Both the position numbers and the translations under genes were made by a program. Below are positions 1 through 5,911 of a DNA stretch of 8,692 nucleotides, in pieces. The notes under the pieces are model-generated. The model searched no databases and was not told the origin of the DNA. It saw nothing but the letters and a program-made list of their open reading frames with translations. The first letter of the stretch is position 1. Every line of letters begins with the position of its first letter. This stretch comes from Actinomycetota bacterium (GTDB taxonomy: Bacteria; Actinomycetota; Thermoleophilia; Gaiellales; Gaiellaceae): the NCBI GenBank assembly GCA_005883245.1, contig VAXT01000182.1, forward strand, positions 1-8,692, written 5' to 3'.

Positions 1-135
1 GGACCAGTGGCGACACACGCGTTCCCGTCCTGGGCCGAGACCATCACCCCCAACGACTACGTCCTCGAGATCGACGAAGGGACCGCCGTCAAGCACGTCC
101 TCGTCGACACACGCGCGGCCGACGAGGTCCTGTGA
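1..135 (+). CDS. mnhE: MnhE/MrpE-like antiporter subunit, C-terminal fragment
   Basis: Frame 1 is open from the window edge to a TGA at 133-135 and encodes the last 44 residues of a protein that starts outside the window. The segment ITPNDYVLEIDEG followed by KHVLVDTR resembles the cytoplasmic C-terminal strand region of MnhE/MrpE (COG1863), where a 'TPGT.vvdvd...l.vH.lD' pattern follows the membrane helices. MrpE is a small subunit of the Mrp cation/proton antiporter and corresponds to MbhA of archaeal membrane-bound hydrogenase. The assignment rests on this short motif and on its place directly before mnhF and mnhG, which is the usual order. Its stop overlaps the GTG start of mnhF in a GTGA tetranucleotide. 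Confidence 0.7.
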   Translation, partial: GPVATHAFPSWAETITPNDYVLEIDEGTAVKHVLVDTRAADEVL

Positions 136-383
136 ACGCGTACCTCCTCGCCGGCACGGTGCTGCTCGCCGCACTCTTCCCGCTCGGCCTGTTCGCCGCA
201 CTCGCCCCGCCCCTCGACGGCCTCGTCGCCGTACAGCTCGGCGCAACCGTCTGCACGCTCGTGTTCCTGCTTCTTGCAGAAGGGTTCGGGAGGTCCGTGT
301 ACTTCGGCGTCCCGCTCGTGCTGTCCGTCGGCTCGTTCGTGGGCAGCCTCGCCTGCGCCCGCTTCTTCGACCGCCTCGAGTGA
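132..383 (+). CDS. mnhF: MnhF/MrpF-like antiporter subunit
   Basis: This 83-residue hydrophobic protein has three predicted membrane helices at roughly residues 4-26, 31-51 and 56-79. The family pattern is visible: a DGLVAVQLGAT segment before helix 2, then a YF..PLVLSVGSFVGSLACARF helix matching the 'yldialvlallsFvgtvalary' end of MnhF/MrpF (COG2212, MbhB). The length fits the family (about 80-95 aa). MrpF is an integral subunit of the Mrp complex, which exchanges Na+ or other monovalent cations for H+ across the cytoplasmic membrane. The GTG start at 132 overlaps the mnhE stop, and the gene's own TGA overlaps the next GTG. No good Shine-Dalgarno sequence is visible, so expression probably depends on coupling to mnhE. 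Confidence 0.85.
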   Translation: MNAYLLAGTVLLAALFPLGLFAALAPPLDGLVAVQLGATVCTLVFLLLAEGFGRSVYFGVPLVLSVGSFVGSLACARFFDRLE

Positions 384-706
384 GCGCGCACGACCTCGCC
401 ATCGACGTCCTGCTGGGGCTGGGCGCAGGCATCGAGCTGCTGTGCTGCGCAGGCGTTCTCCTCGCCCGGGACACGCTCGACCGCCTGCACTACTCCGCGG
501 CTGCGGCGACGCTCGGGCCGGTCCTGATCGCGGCCGCGATCCTGATCGACGAATCGCTCTCCTCCTCCGGGATCACGACGCTCGTCGTCGTCGCCTTCCT
601 GATCGCTCTGGGCCCGGGCCTCACGATCGCGACGGCCCGCGCAACGCATCCGCGCCACGAGGATCGTGTCCTGCGGCTCGGGGAGCCAGAGGAGGAGCCC
701 GGGTGA
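380..706 (+). CDS. mnhG: MnhG/MrpG-like antiporter subunit
   Basis: The 108-residue product has three hydrophobic helices (about residues 6-29, 42-57 and 63-86) and a charged tail ending in EPEEEPG. The motif DTLDRLHYSAAAATLGP at 31-47 matches the MnhG/MrpG (COG1320, MbhC) signature 'd.y.RLHaa..adTLG', and TARAT at 85-89 matches the end of helix 3. MrpG is a small integral subunit of the cation/proton antiporter. The GTG start overlaps the mnhF stop by 4 nt, and the stop overlaps the following GTG at 703. The signature position usually occupied by K in 'tKadTLG' is Ala here; otherwise the family pattern is preserved. I see nothing suggesting damage. Confidence 0.87.
   Translation: MSAHDLAIDVLLGLGAGIELLCCAGVLLARDTLDRLHYSAAAATLGPVLIAAAILIDESLSSSGITTLVVVAFLIALGPGLTIATARATHPRHEDRVLRLGEPEEEPG
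690..695 (+). promoter_or_regulatory. Shine-Dalgarno AGGAGG deciding the start of the DUF4040 subunit
   Basis: AGGAGG lies 7 nt upstream of the GTG at 703. The reading frame of the following gene is open far upstream, so this site plus the GTGA overlap with the mnhG stop is what fixes the start at 703. Confidence 0.75.
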
Positions 707-939
707 TCGTCCTCCAGGTCGTCTCACTCGCGCTCGTCGCATCGGGGGCGGTCGCAGTCGTCCTCGTTCGCGACCTGGCCAGGCAGGCGCTCGTGAACGC
801 GCTCTACGGCCTCGCGCTGGCGGTGCTCTTCCTCGTTCTCCAGGCCCCCGACGTCGCGCTGTCGGAGGTGGTCGTCGGCGCGATCGCCGTTCCGCTCGTC
901 CTGCTGGCGGCGATCCGGAGAGTCGGGAGGCGGACGTGA
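703..939 (+). CDS. DUF4040/MbhD-like subunit (MrpA C-terminal-type domain, free-standing)
   Basis: Starting at the GTG at 703, the product is 78 residues with about three hydrophobic segments. The signature APDVALSEVVVGAI at 48-61 is the hallmark of the DUF4040 family: the MbhD subunit of archaeal membrane-bound hydrogenase and the equivalent part of the C-terminal region of MrpA. It is a membrane subunit of the cation/proton antiporter. Here it is a separate small protein rather than part of a long MrpA. The frame stays open back to 274, but the upstream part is antisense-like shadow of mnhF/mnhG; a strong Shine-Dalgarno and 4-nt stop/start overlap support the short form. The conserved acidic residue of 'APDvAlsE' is present (Glu54). 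Confidence 0.85.
   Translation: MIVLQVVSLALVASGAVAVVLVRDLARQALVNALYGLALAVLFLVLQAPDVALSEVVVGAIAVPLVLLAAIRRVGRRT
925..930 (+). promoter_or_regulatory. Shine-Dalgarno GGGAGG deciding the mnhB start
   Basis: GGGAGG ends 5 nt before the GTG at 936. The frame is open back to 666, so this site and the GTGA overlap with the preceding stop select the 245-residue product. Confidence 0.7.
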
Positions 940-1673
940 GCGCCCGAGCCCGGCTGGCGCTCTTCGCGGCCGGCGCAGTCGGTCTCGCCGCCCTCCTCGC
1001 CTGGGGCTTCTCCGGGCTCGCCGATTTCGGCCACTATCCGGGACCGTACGGCGACGTGCTGAACCGAGTGGCCGTCAGGCAACGTCACGTGACGAGCGTC
1101 GTCGCGGCGACCGTCTTCGACTACCGAGGCTTCGACACGCTCGGCGAGGAGTTCATCCTCTTCGCGTCGGCAGCCGGAGTGGCGCTTCTCCTGCGCGAAG
1201 CGCGCGAGCGGGACGCCGTGCTCCGCGACCCCGTCGCCGACCGGACGGTCCGGGCGGTCGGGCTCCTGCTCGTCGGGCCCGCGGTGCTGCTCGGCCTGTA
1301 CGTGGTCGCCTTCGGATACCTCAGCCCCGGAGGCGGTTTCCAGGGCGGCGTCCTGCTGGCGGCGGGGCTCGTCCTCGTCTGGGCAGCCGGCAGCTACCGG
1401 GCGTACTCGCGGGTCAGCCCCACGACGGTCGTCGACCTCGCCGAGGGCCTCGCCGCCGCGGCGTTCCCGGCCCTCGGACTGGCTCTTCTCGCCTCCGGCG
1501 GGGCATTCCTCGAGAACGTCCTGCCACTCGGGACGCGCGGCAGCCTGCTCTCGGGCGGCACGATCCCCCTGCTCAACTGGACCGCCGCGATCACGGTCAC
1601 GGCCGCCGTCACGCTGATCGTCGCCGAATTCCTCGAGGAGCTCGCCGTCCCGCTCCGGAGGCCGACTCGATGA
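936..1673 (+). CDS. mnhB: MnhB/MrpB-like subunit with N-terminal MbhE-like domain
   Basis: The 245-residue protein has two recognisable parts. Residues 1-95 contain a membrane helix, then HVTSVVAATVFDYRGFDTLGEE at about 51-72, the MbhE-type sequence found at the extreme C terminus of classical MrpA ('vn.ilvdfRg.DTlGEi'). Residues 105-245 are MnhB/MrpB proper (COG2111, MbhF): a helix, then GYLSPGGGFQGG at 127-138, the family's 'gH..PGGGF.gGl' signature, and two or more further helices. It is thus a fusion equivalent to MbhE plus MbhF. MrpB is an integral subunit of the antiporter. The gene overlaps its upstream neighbour by GTGA and its downstream neighbour by ATGA. No lesion is visible. Confidence 0.88.
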   Translation: MSARARLALFAAGAVGLAALLAWGFSGLADFGHYPGPYGDVLNRVAVRQRHVTSVVAATVFDYRGFDTLGEEFILFASAAGVALLLREARERDAVLRDPVADRTVRAVGLLLVGPAVLLGLYVVAFGYLSPGGGFQGGVLLAAGLVLVWAAGSYRAYSRVSPTTVVDLAEGLAAAAFPALGLALLASGGAFLENVLPLGTRGSLLSGGTIPLLNWTAAITVTAAVTLIVAEFLEELAVPLRRPTR

Positions 1674-2020
1674 GCTACCTGCCCTATGCCGTCGCGGGCT
1701 GGATCTTCCTCGTCGGCCTGTACGGGATCGTCACCAGCCGAAACCTCATCCACCTGATCGTCTGCGTGAGCGTCGTCCAGTCCTCGACGTACGTCCTCCT
1801 GCTCACGATCGGATACAAGGAGCACGGGACGGCGCCGATCTTCAAAGACCTCCCGCTCGCCGAATCACAGCGGGCTGTCGATCCGGTCGTTCAGGCGCTG
1901 ACGCTGACGGACATCGTCGTCGGCGTCACCGTGCTTGCCCTGCTCCTCGCACTGGCGCTCGATGCGCATCGGGCGACGGGCACGCTCGACCCGGACGAGC
2001 TGCGCGCCCTGAAGGGCTGA
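1670..2020 (+). CDS. mnhC: MnhC/MrpC-like subunit (NuoK homologue)
   Basis: The 116-residue product has three membrane helices (about residues 4-24, 27-48 and 77-99), the topology of MnhC/MrpC (COG1006, MbhG) and of its complex I relative NuoK. The motif DPVVQALTLTDIVVG at 71-85 matches the family 'DPlpQALvLTaIVIg'. Asp81 stands where most MrpC proteins have Ala, placing an acidic residue in helix 3. MrpC is an integral membrane subunit of the antiporter. The ATG overlaps the mnhB stop (ATGA at 1670-1673), and GGAGG at 1657-1661 with an 8-nt spacer supports this start. The stop overlaps the mnhD ATG by one base (TGATG). Confidence 0.9.
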   Translation: MSYLPYAVAGWIFLVGLYGIVTSRNLIHLIVCVSVVQSSTYVLLLTIGYKEHGTAPIFKDLPLAESQRAVDPVVQALTLTDIVVGVTVLALLLALALDAHRATGTLDPDELRALKG

Positions 2021-3957
2021 TGGACTGGCTGGCCCCGCTTCCGGTCGCAGTGCCTCTGCTCGCCGCCGCGGCGCTGACGGCCTTTGGACAGTTTGCCCCG
2101 CCCCGCGTGGACGACCTGACCGGCATCCTCGCCGCCGCGGCGTCGACCGTCTTCTCTGCCCTGCTGCTGGCGGAGGCCCGCGGCGACCTGGTCGTCCACT
2201 GGTTCGGCGGGTGGCGGCCGAACGGCGGAGTCGCACTCGGTATCTCGTTTGTCGTCGACGAGCTCGGCGCCGGCCTCGCGCTTCTCGCCGGTGTGCTCGT
2301 GACGGCCTCGCTCGTCTTTGCCTGGCGCTACTTCGACGAGGTGGGGACGCTCTTTCACGTCCTCATGCTCCTGTTCCTCGCCGGCATGGTCGGCTTCGTC
2401 CTCTCGGGCGACCTCTTCAACATGTTCGTCTTCTTCGAGGTGATGGGCGTCTCGGCCTATGCCCTCACCGCGTACCGGATCGAGGACCGGAGCGCCGTGC
2501 AGGGAGCGATCAACTTCGCAGTCGTCAACTCGCTCGGCGCGTTTCTGCTCCTGATCGGCATCGCCCTCCTCTACGGGCGGACCGGCGCCCTCAATCTCGC
2601 GCAGATGGGGAACGCAGTGACGACTGCGAGCCCGGACGGCCTCCTCGTCGTCGCGTTCGCGCTACTCGCCACGGGCTTCCTGGTCAAGGCGGCCGCGGTC
2701 CCCTTCCACTTCTGGCTCGCCGATGCCTATGCCGTCGCGCCGACGACGGTCTGCGTCGTGTTCGCGGGAGTGATGAGCGACCTCGGGATCTACGCGCTCG
2801 CCCGCATCTACTGGACGGTCTTCTCGGGCCCGTTCGCGAGCGAGGCGGGCGCCGTGCGTGCGGTGCTCCTGGGCGCAGGAATCCTGACCGCGCTCGTGGG
2901 CGCGGCGATGTGCTTCCTGCAGCGGCACCTCAAGCGCCTGCTCGCCTTCGCGGTCATCAGCCATCTCGGCGTGTTCCTGTCCGGCGTCGCCCTGCTCGAT
3001 CCCAGGGGGCTCGCGGGGGCGGGGGCCTACGTGGGCGCGCATGGGTGCTTCCTGCAGCGGCACCTCAAGCGCCTGCTCGCCTTCGCGGTCATCAGCCATC
3101 TCGGCGTGTTCCTGTCCGGCGTCGCCCTGCTCGATCCCAGGGGGCTCGCGGGGGCGGGGGCCTACGTGGGCGCGCATGGGCTTCTGATCGGTGGGCTCTT
3201 CATCTCAACGGGAATGCTCCGGCGGCGAGCGGGAAGCGTCGACGAGCTCGCGCTCCACGGGCGCGGCAGAGCGCTTCCCGTGCTGCGCGCGGTCGTGCTT
3301 GCGGGAGTGGTCGGGCTGACGGGACTGCCGCTTCTCGGCGTCTCGCTCGGGCACTCGCTGCTCGCCGAAGGAGCGCACGAGGCCGGCTACCCGTGGCTTC
3401 CCGCCGTCGTCACGCTCGCCGCGGCGATCGTCGCCGGAGCTCTCCTCCGCGCCTGGGCACGCGTCTTCCTCGGCGCGGGCCCGCGTCAGGATGCGCTGCT
3501 CTCGCCCGAGCCCGAAGAAGAGGAATCGGTCTCCGAGGAACCGAGCTCGCTACGCCTGGCCACCGCGACGGTGCTCGTCGCAGCGGGCCTCTTGCTTCCA
3601 CTCGCACCTGGACTGCCTGGACAGCTCGTGCAAGCTGCGGAGCGCTTCCAGGACCGGCCGGCGTACGCCGGAGCCGTCCTCGACGGCCGCCCGCTCCCGG
3701 CCGAGACGGCGGTCCACGTTCAGCGGATCACGCTTGACGCGGCGTTCTACGGGCTGGCGGCGCTCGCCGGCGGCGTGCTGATCGCGACGATGGCGCTGAC
3801 GCCCGCACGCAGACGGCTCTCGGGCCTCGGGCGGCGCGCCGATCCTCTGGTCCGCGGCCTGCGCGCCGTACACAGCGGCCACGTCGGCGACTACACGGCC
3901 TGGTTCGTCTTCGGAACCGCCGTTCTAGGAGTCCTGCTCTCGCTCGGCGTGCACTAG
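2020..3957 (+). CDS. mnhD: MnhD/MrpD-like proton-translocating subunit with internal duplication
   Basis: The 645-residue polytopic membrane protein belongs to the Proton_antipo_M family (MrpD, MbhH, NuoM/NuoL). Family landmarks are FNMFVFFEVMG with Glu140, VKAAAVPFHFWLADAYAVAPTTV with Lys223, FAGVMSDLGIYALAR with Asp254, LKRLLAFAVISHLG, and GLPLLG..LGHSLLAEG with His445. It would form a proton channel of the antiporter. Residues 298-342 are repeated exactly as 343-387, so 45 residues including a complete helix are inserted; without the repeat the protein would have 600 residues, still longer than typical MrpD (about 490-520). An acidic loop, PEPEEEESVSEE, lies near residue 495. By spacing, Asp254 and His445 sit where NuoM has Lys265 and Glu407. 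The family call is sure; whether this exact protein is made or works is uncertain. Confidence 0.88.
   Translation: MDWLAPLPVAVPLLAAAALTAFGQFAPPRVDDLTGILAAAASTVFSALLLAEARGDLVVHWFGGWRPNGGVALGISFVVDELGAGLALLAGVLVTASLVFAWRYFDEVGTLFHVLMLLFLAGMVGFVLSGDLFNMFVFFEVMGVSAYALTAYRIEDRSAVQGAINFAVVNSLGAFLLLIGIALLYGRTGALNLAQMGNAVTTASPDGLLVVAFALLATGFLVKAAAVPFHFWLADAYAVAPTTVCVVFAGVMSDLGIYALARIYWTVFSGPFASEAGAVRAVLLGAGILTALVGAAMCFLQRHLKRLLAFAVISHLGVFLSGVALLDPRGLAGAGAYVGAHGCFLQRHLKRLLAFAVISHLGVFLSGVALLDPRGLAGAGAYVGAHGLLIGGLFISTGMLRRRAGSVDELALHGRGRALPVLRAVVLAGVVGLTGLPLLGVSLGHSLLAEGAHEAGYPWLPAVVTLAAAIVAGALLRAWARVFLGAGPRQDALLSPEPEEEESVSEEPSSLRLATATVLVAAGLLLPLAPGLPGQLVQAAERFQDRPAYAGAVLDGRPLPAETAVHVQRITLDAAFYGLAALAGGVLIATMALTPARRRLSGLGRRADPLVRGLRAVHSGHVGDYTAWFVFGTAVLGVLLSLGVH
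2911..3180 (+). repeat. Perfect tandem direct repeat, 2 x 135 bp, inside mnhD
   Basis: Copy 1 (2911-3045) and copy 2 (3046-3180) are identical base for base. The period is 135 bp (45 codons), so the frame is kept. Each copy encodes the segment from CFLQRHLKRLL to GAYVGAHG, including two conserved histidines 26 residues apart (315/341 and 360/386). The ends share imperfect local similarity: ATGTGCTTCC at the left border resembles ATGGGCTTC at the right border, compatible with slippage or unequal exchange, or with misassembly. Confidence 0.98.
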
Positions 3958-3966
3958 GTGCGCGTC
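3946..3966 (+). terminator. Hairpin at the convergent gene junction, possible terminator
   Basis: Bases 3946-3954 (GGCGTGCAC) can pair with 3958-3966 (GTGCGCGTC) around a TAG triloop, giving nine pairs of which two are G-T wobbles. The loop is the mnhD stop codon itself. There is no T-tract downstream, so it is not a canonical intrinsic terminator. On the opposite strand the two wobbles become A-C mismatches, so the structure favours the mnh transcript. There is no other space between the converging genes for a terminator. Confidence 0.25.
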
Positions 3967-5874
3967 ACGGTCCACGTCACGCCGCCGTCTTCCGAGCGCC
4001 AGAGCACCGTGCCTTCCTCCCGGCGCGTGAAGGCGGTCACGTCGAAGCCGTGCAACGTGATCTCGGGCCAGTGCACCTCGAACGAGCGCACGAGGACGTC
4101 GCCGCCCACCGCTGGCAGGATGCGATTGCGGACCGACCCGTTCTGGGCGAAGCGGAGCAGCGGAGCCCGGTCGAACCCGAATCCGCCCACGCGGCGGCTG
4201 ACGAGCGCAGCCGCCCCTCCGGGAACGGGCTCCACGTCCACGATTGCGCCCTTTCCGGCGGCGACGCGGACGCCCTTGAGGCCACGAGGACCGGGCGGCC
4301 AGGCAACCGCGCGGTAGAGGCTTGCGCCGCGCCACCACCACAGCGTCCCGGCAGCGGAGGCGAACCCCGAGCCGGCGGCCTTCGGCGTCCGCGTCCATGT
4401 CGCCCCGCCGTTGGCCGTCCACAGCCGAACCTCCCGGCAGCCGCACCGGGAGCTCCGGTCGCCGACCGAGATCATCCCGCTCGAGGGCGAAACGCGCGCG
4501 ACCCGCACCGCGCTGCGCTGATAGACGAGGCGCCACGTCGCGCCGCCGTCGTCGGTCGAGTAGACGCCGTCCTCCCGGCTCGCCCAGCCGTGCAGCCCGT
4601 CCGAGAAGCTGCGGTACTCGTTCAGGCCCGAGCCGGCCCCGCCCGACTGCCGCCCGAGCACGGAAGCGAGCGCGAACCCCTGCACGGCGCCGGTGTAGGT
4701 CGGAACGTAGATCCGGCTGCCTGCCACCGTCGGCGCGACGTAGGACGGCCCCGCCAGGCGCGCCTGGAAGCGCGGCTGTCCCGAGGTGGCGCGGAACGCG
4801 ACCAGCGCCGAGCCCGCGTTCGCGTTCTCGACGAGCCAGACGGTGTCCCCGGCGATCGTGGGCGAGCCGTTGAAGAGCCCGCTCCCGACCTTGCGGCTCC
4901 AGGCCACCCGTGCCCGGCACCTGCGGTCGACGTCGACCCGGACGGCAGCGGAGCGGCCAGGGTCGGGCTCGACAGGCGAAGCGACGAGACCGGGCCGGCC
5001 CCGAGGCGCGCCGTCCGCCACAGGTAGAGGAAGCCGTTCTTGTTCAGCGCAGCCGCGACCTCGCCGCACACGTTGTGCCGAAAGAGCACCGGCGAGCCGA
5101 CGAAGTCGAGGTCGTTCTTGCGCCGGATGTCCCGCGGGTGGTTCGATCCGCGCACGCGCAGGTCGGGGCCGAGCTCGACGATCCGCTCGCCGTAGCCCGC
5201 GTACTCACGGAAGCGCTTGCCCGAGTTCGTGCCCCCCTCGAAGGCGTTCCCGGTCACGGCGTACAGCGAGTCGCGAGCGGCGCTGTACGCAAGGCCGCCC
5301 CAGCCCCAGACCCCTCCACCGCCCCCGAGGCGCTTCGGCACGACCTCCCATTGCGAGACCGCGCCCGTGGCGATCTGGACACGAAAGACCTTCCCGACCA
5401 TCTTCCGGTCGCAGTACGAGCCGGTCCCGAAGTAGACGGAGCCGTCCACGATCGTCAGCGCGCCCCAGACCAGCTCACGGCGGAAGTCCGTGTACACCGT
5501 CACGGGCCACCCCGGGCGCTCCGCTCCGGTCGCGAGGTCGAGCGAGTGGATCCGGCCGAAGGCGTCGGCCAGGTAGAGCGAGTGCGTGGCCGGGTCGACG
5601 GCCGGAGTCCCGGTCACGCCGTAGCCGTCGATCTGCTGGCAGACGCGCTCGAGCTGGCCGAGCTCGACCCGCCAGCGCACGTAGCCGTTCTCGGCCTGCC
5701 CGAGATGGGCGTGTACCAGGCGGGACGCACCGACGGCGCCGACAGCGAGGCGCTGGTCGCCGAGCTTCGCGCCGGGTCGTTCCCGTAGACGAGCCAGCCG
5801 CCCGAGGACTGAGCCGAGGCGCCGCTCCCGGCGAGCAGGAGGACGAGCGCAACCGCGAGCCAGGTCCTCCGCAC
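3954..5874 (-). pseudogene. Secreted PQQ-like plus BNR-repeat beta-propeller protein, reading frame broken twice
   Basis: Three consecutive - strand frames make up one protein. The 5' piece (GTG at 5874 to about 5700) has a signal peptide, LAVALVLLLAGSGASA with likely cleavage after Ala21, then WLVYGNDPARSS and RPAWYTPISG, a typical first strand of PQQ-like propellers. The middle piece (about 5698 to 4945) holds propeller strands such as GVTGTPAVDP, SLYLADAFGRIHSLDL, SVYFGTGSYCD and NKNGFLYLW. The 3' piece (about 4950 to the TAG at 3954-3956) continues with GLFNGSPTIAGDTVWLVE and IYVPTYTGAVQGFAL, then three Asp-box (BNR) motifs: STDDGGATW near 4550, TANGGATW near 4410 and SEDGGVTW near 3985. 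Both joins lack the strands expected there, so they look like deletions rather than single-base slips. The protein would be exported; its ligand is unknown. It starts 37 bp after the preceding gene. Confidence 0.75.
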
Positions 5875-5911
5875 GCCGCCAATGCTAGGCGACGGCGGTG
5901 ACGAGCACGAG

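Noticed and set aside
2911..3180. CRISPR-like or variable tandem repeat array
   Set aside because: There are only two copies, directly abutting without spacers and wholly within a conserved coding domain. It is a simple coding duplication.
2211..3737. A 508-codon + strand frame inside mnhD
   Set aside because: Its translation is Arg/Ala-rich with no membrane pattern, while the overlapping frame is a clear MrpD-family protein. It stays open only because of base composition.
4940..5720. Programmed ribosomal frameshifting in the propeller gene
   Set aside because: No slippery heptamer or conserved-type signal is visible at either join, and both joins seem to lack sequence, which frameshifting would not explain.
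4050..5901. Several long + strand frames opposite the PQQ/BNR gene
   Set aside because: They are low-complexity Arg/Pro/Ala translations with no domain. The - strand frames contain signal peptide, PQQ-like and Asp-box motifs.
5875..5911. Possible promoter or riboswitch between the two propeller genes
   Set aside because: The gap is only 37 bp with no recognisable -10/-35 pair or structured element. The same applies to the 26-bp gap at 7088-7113.
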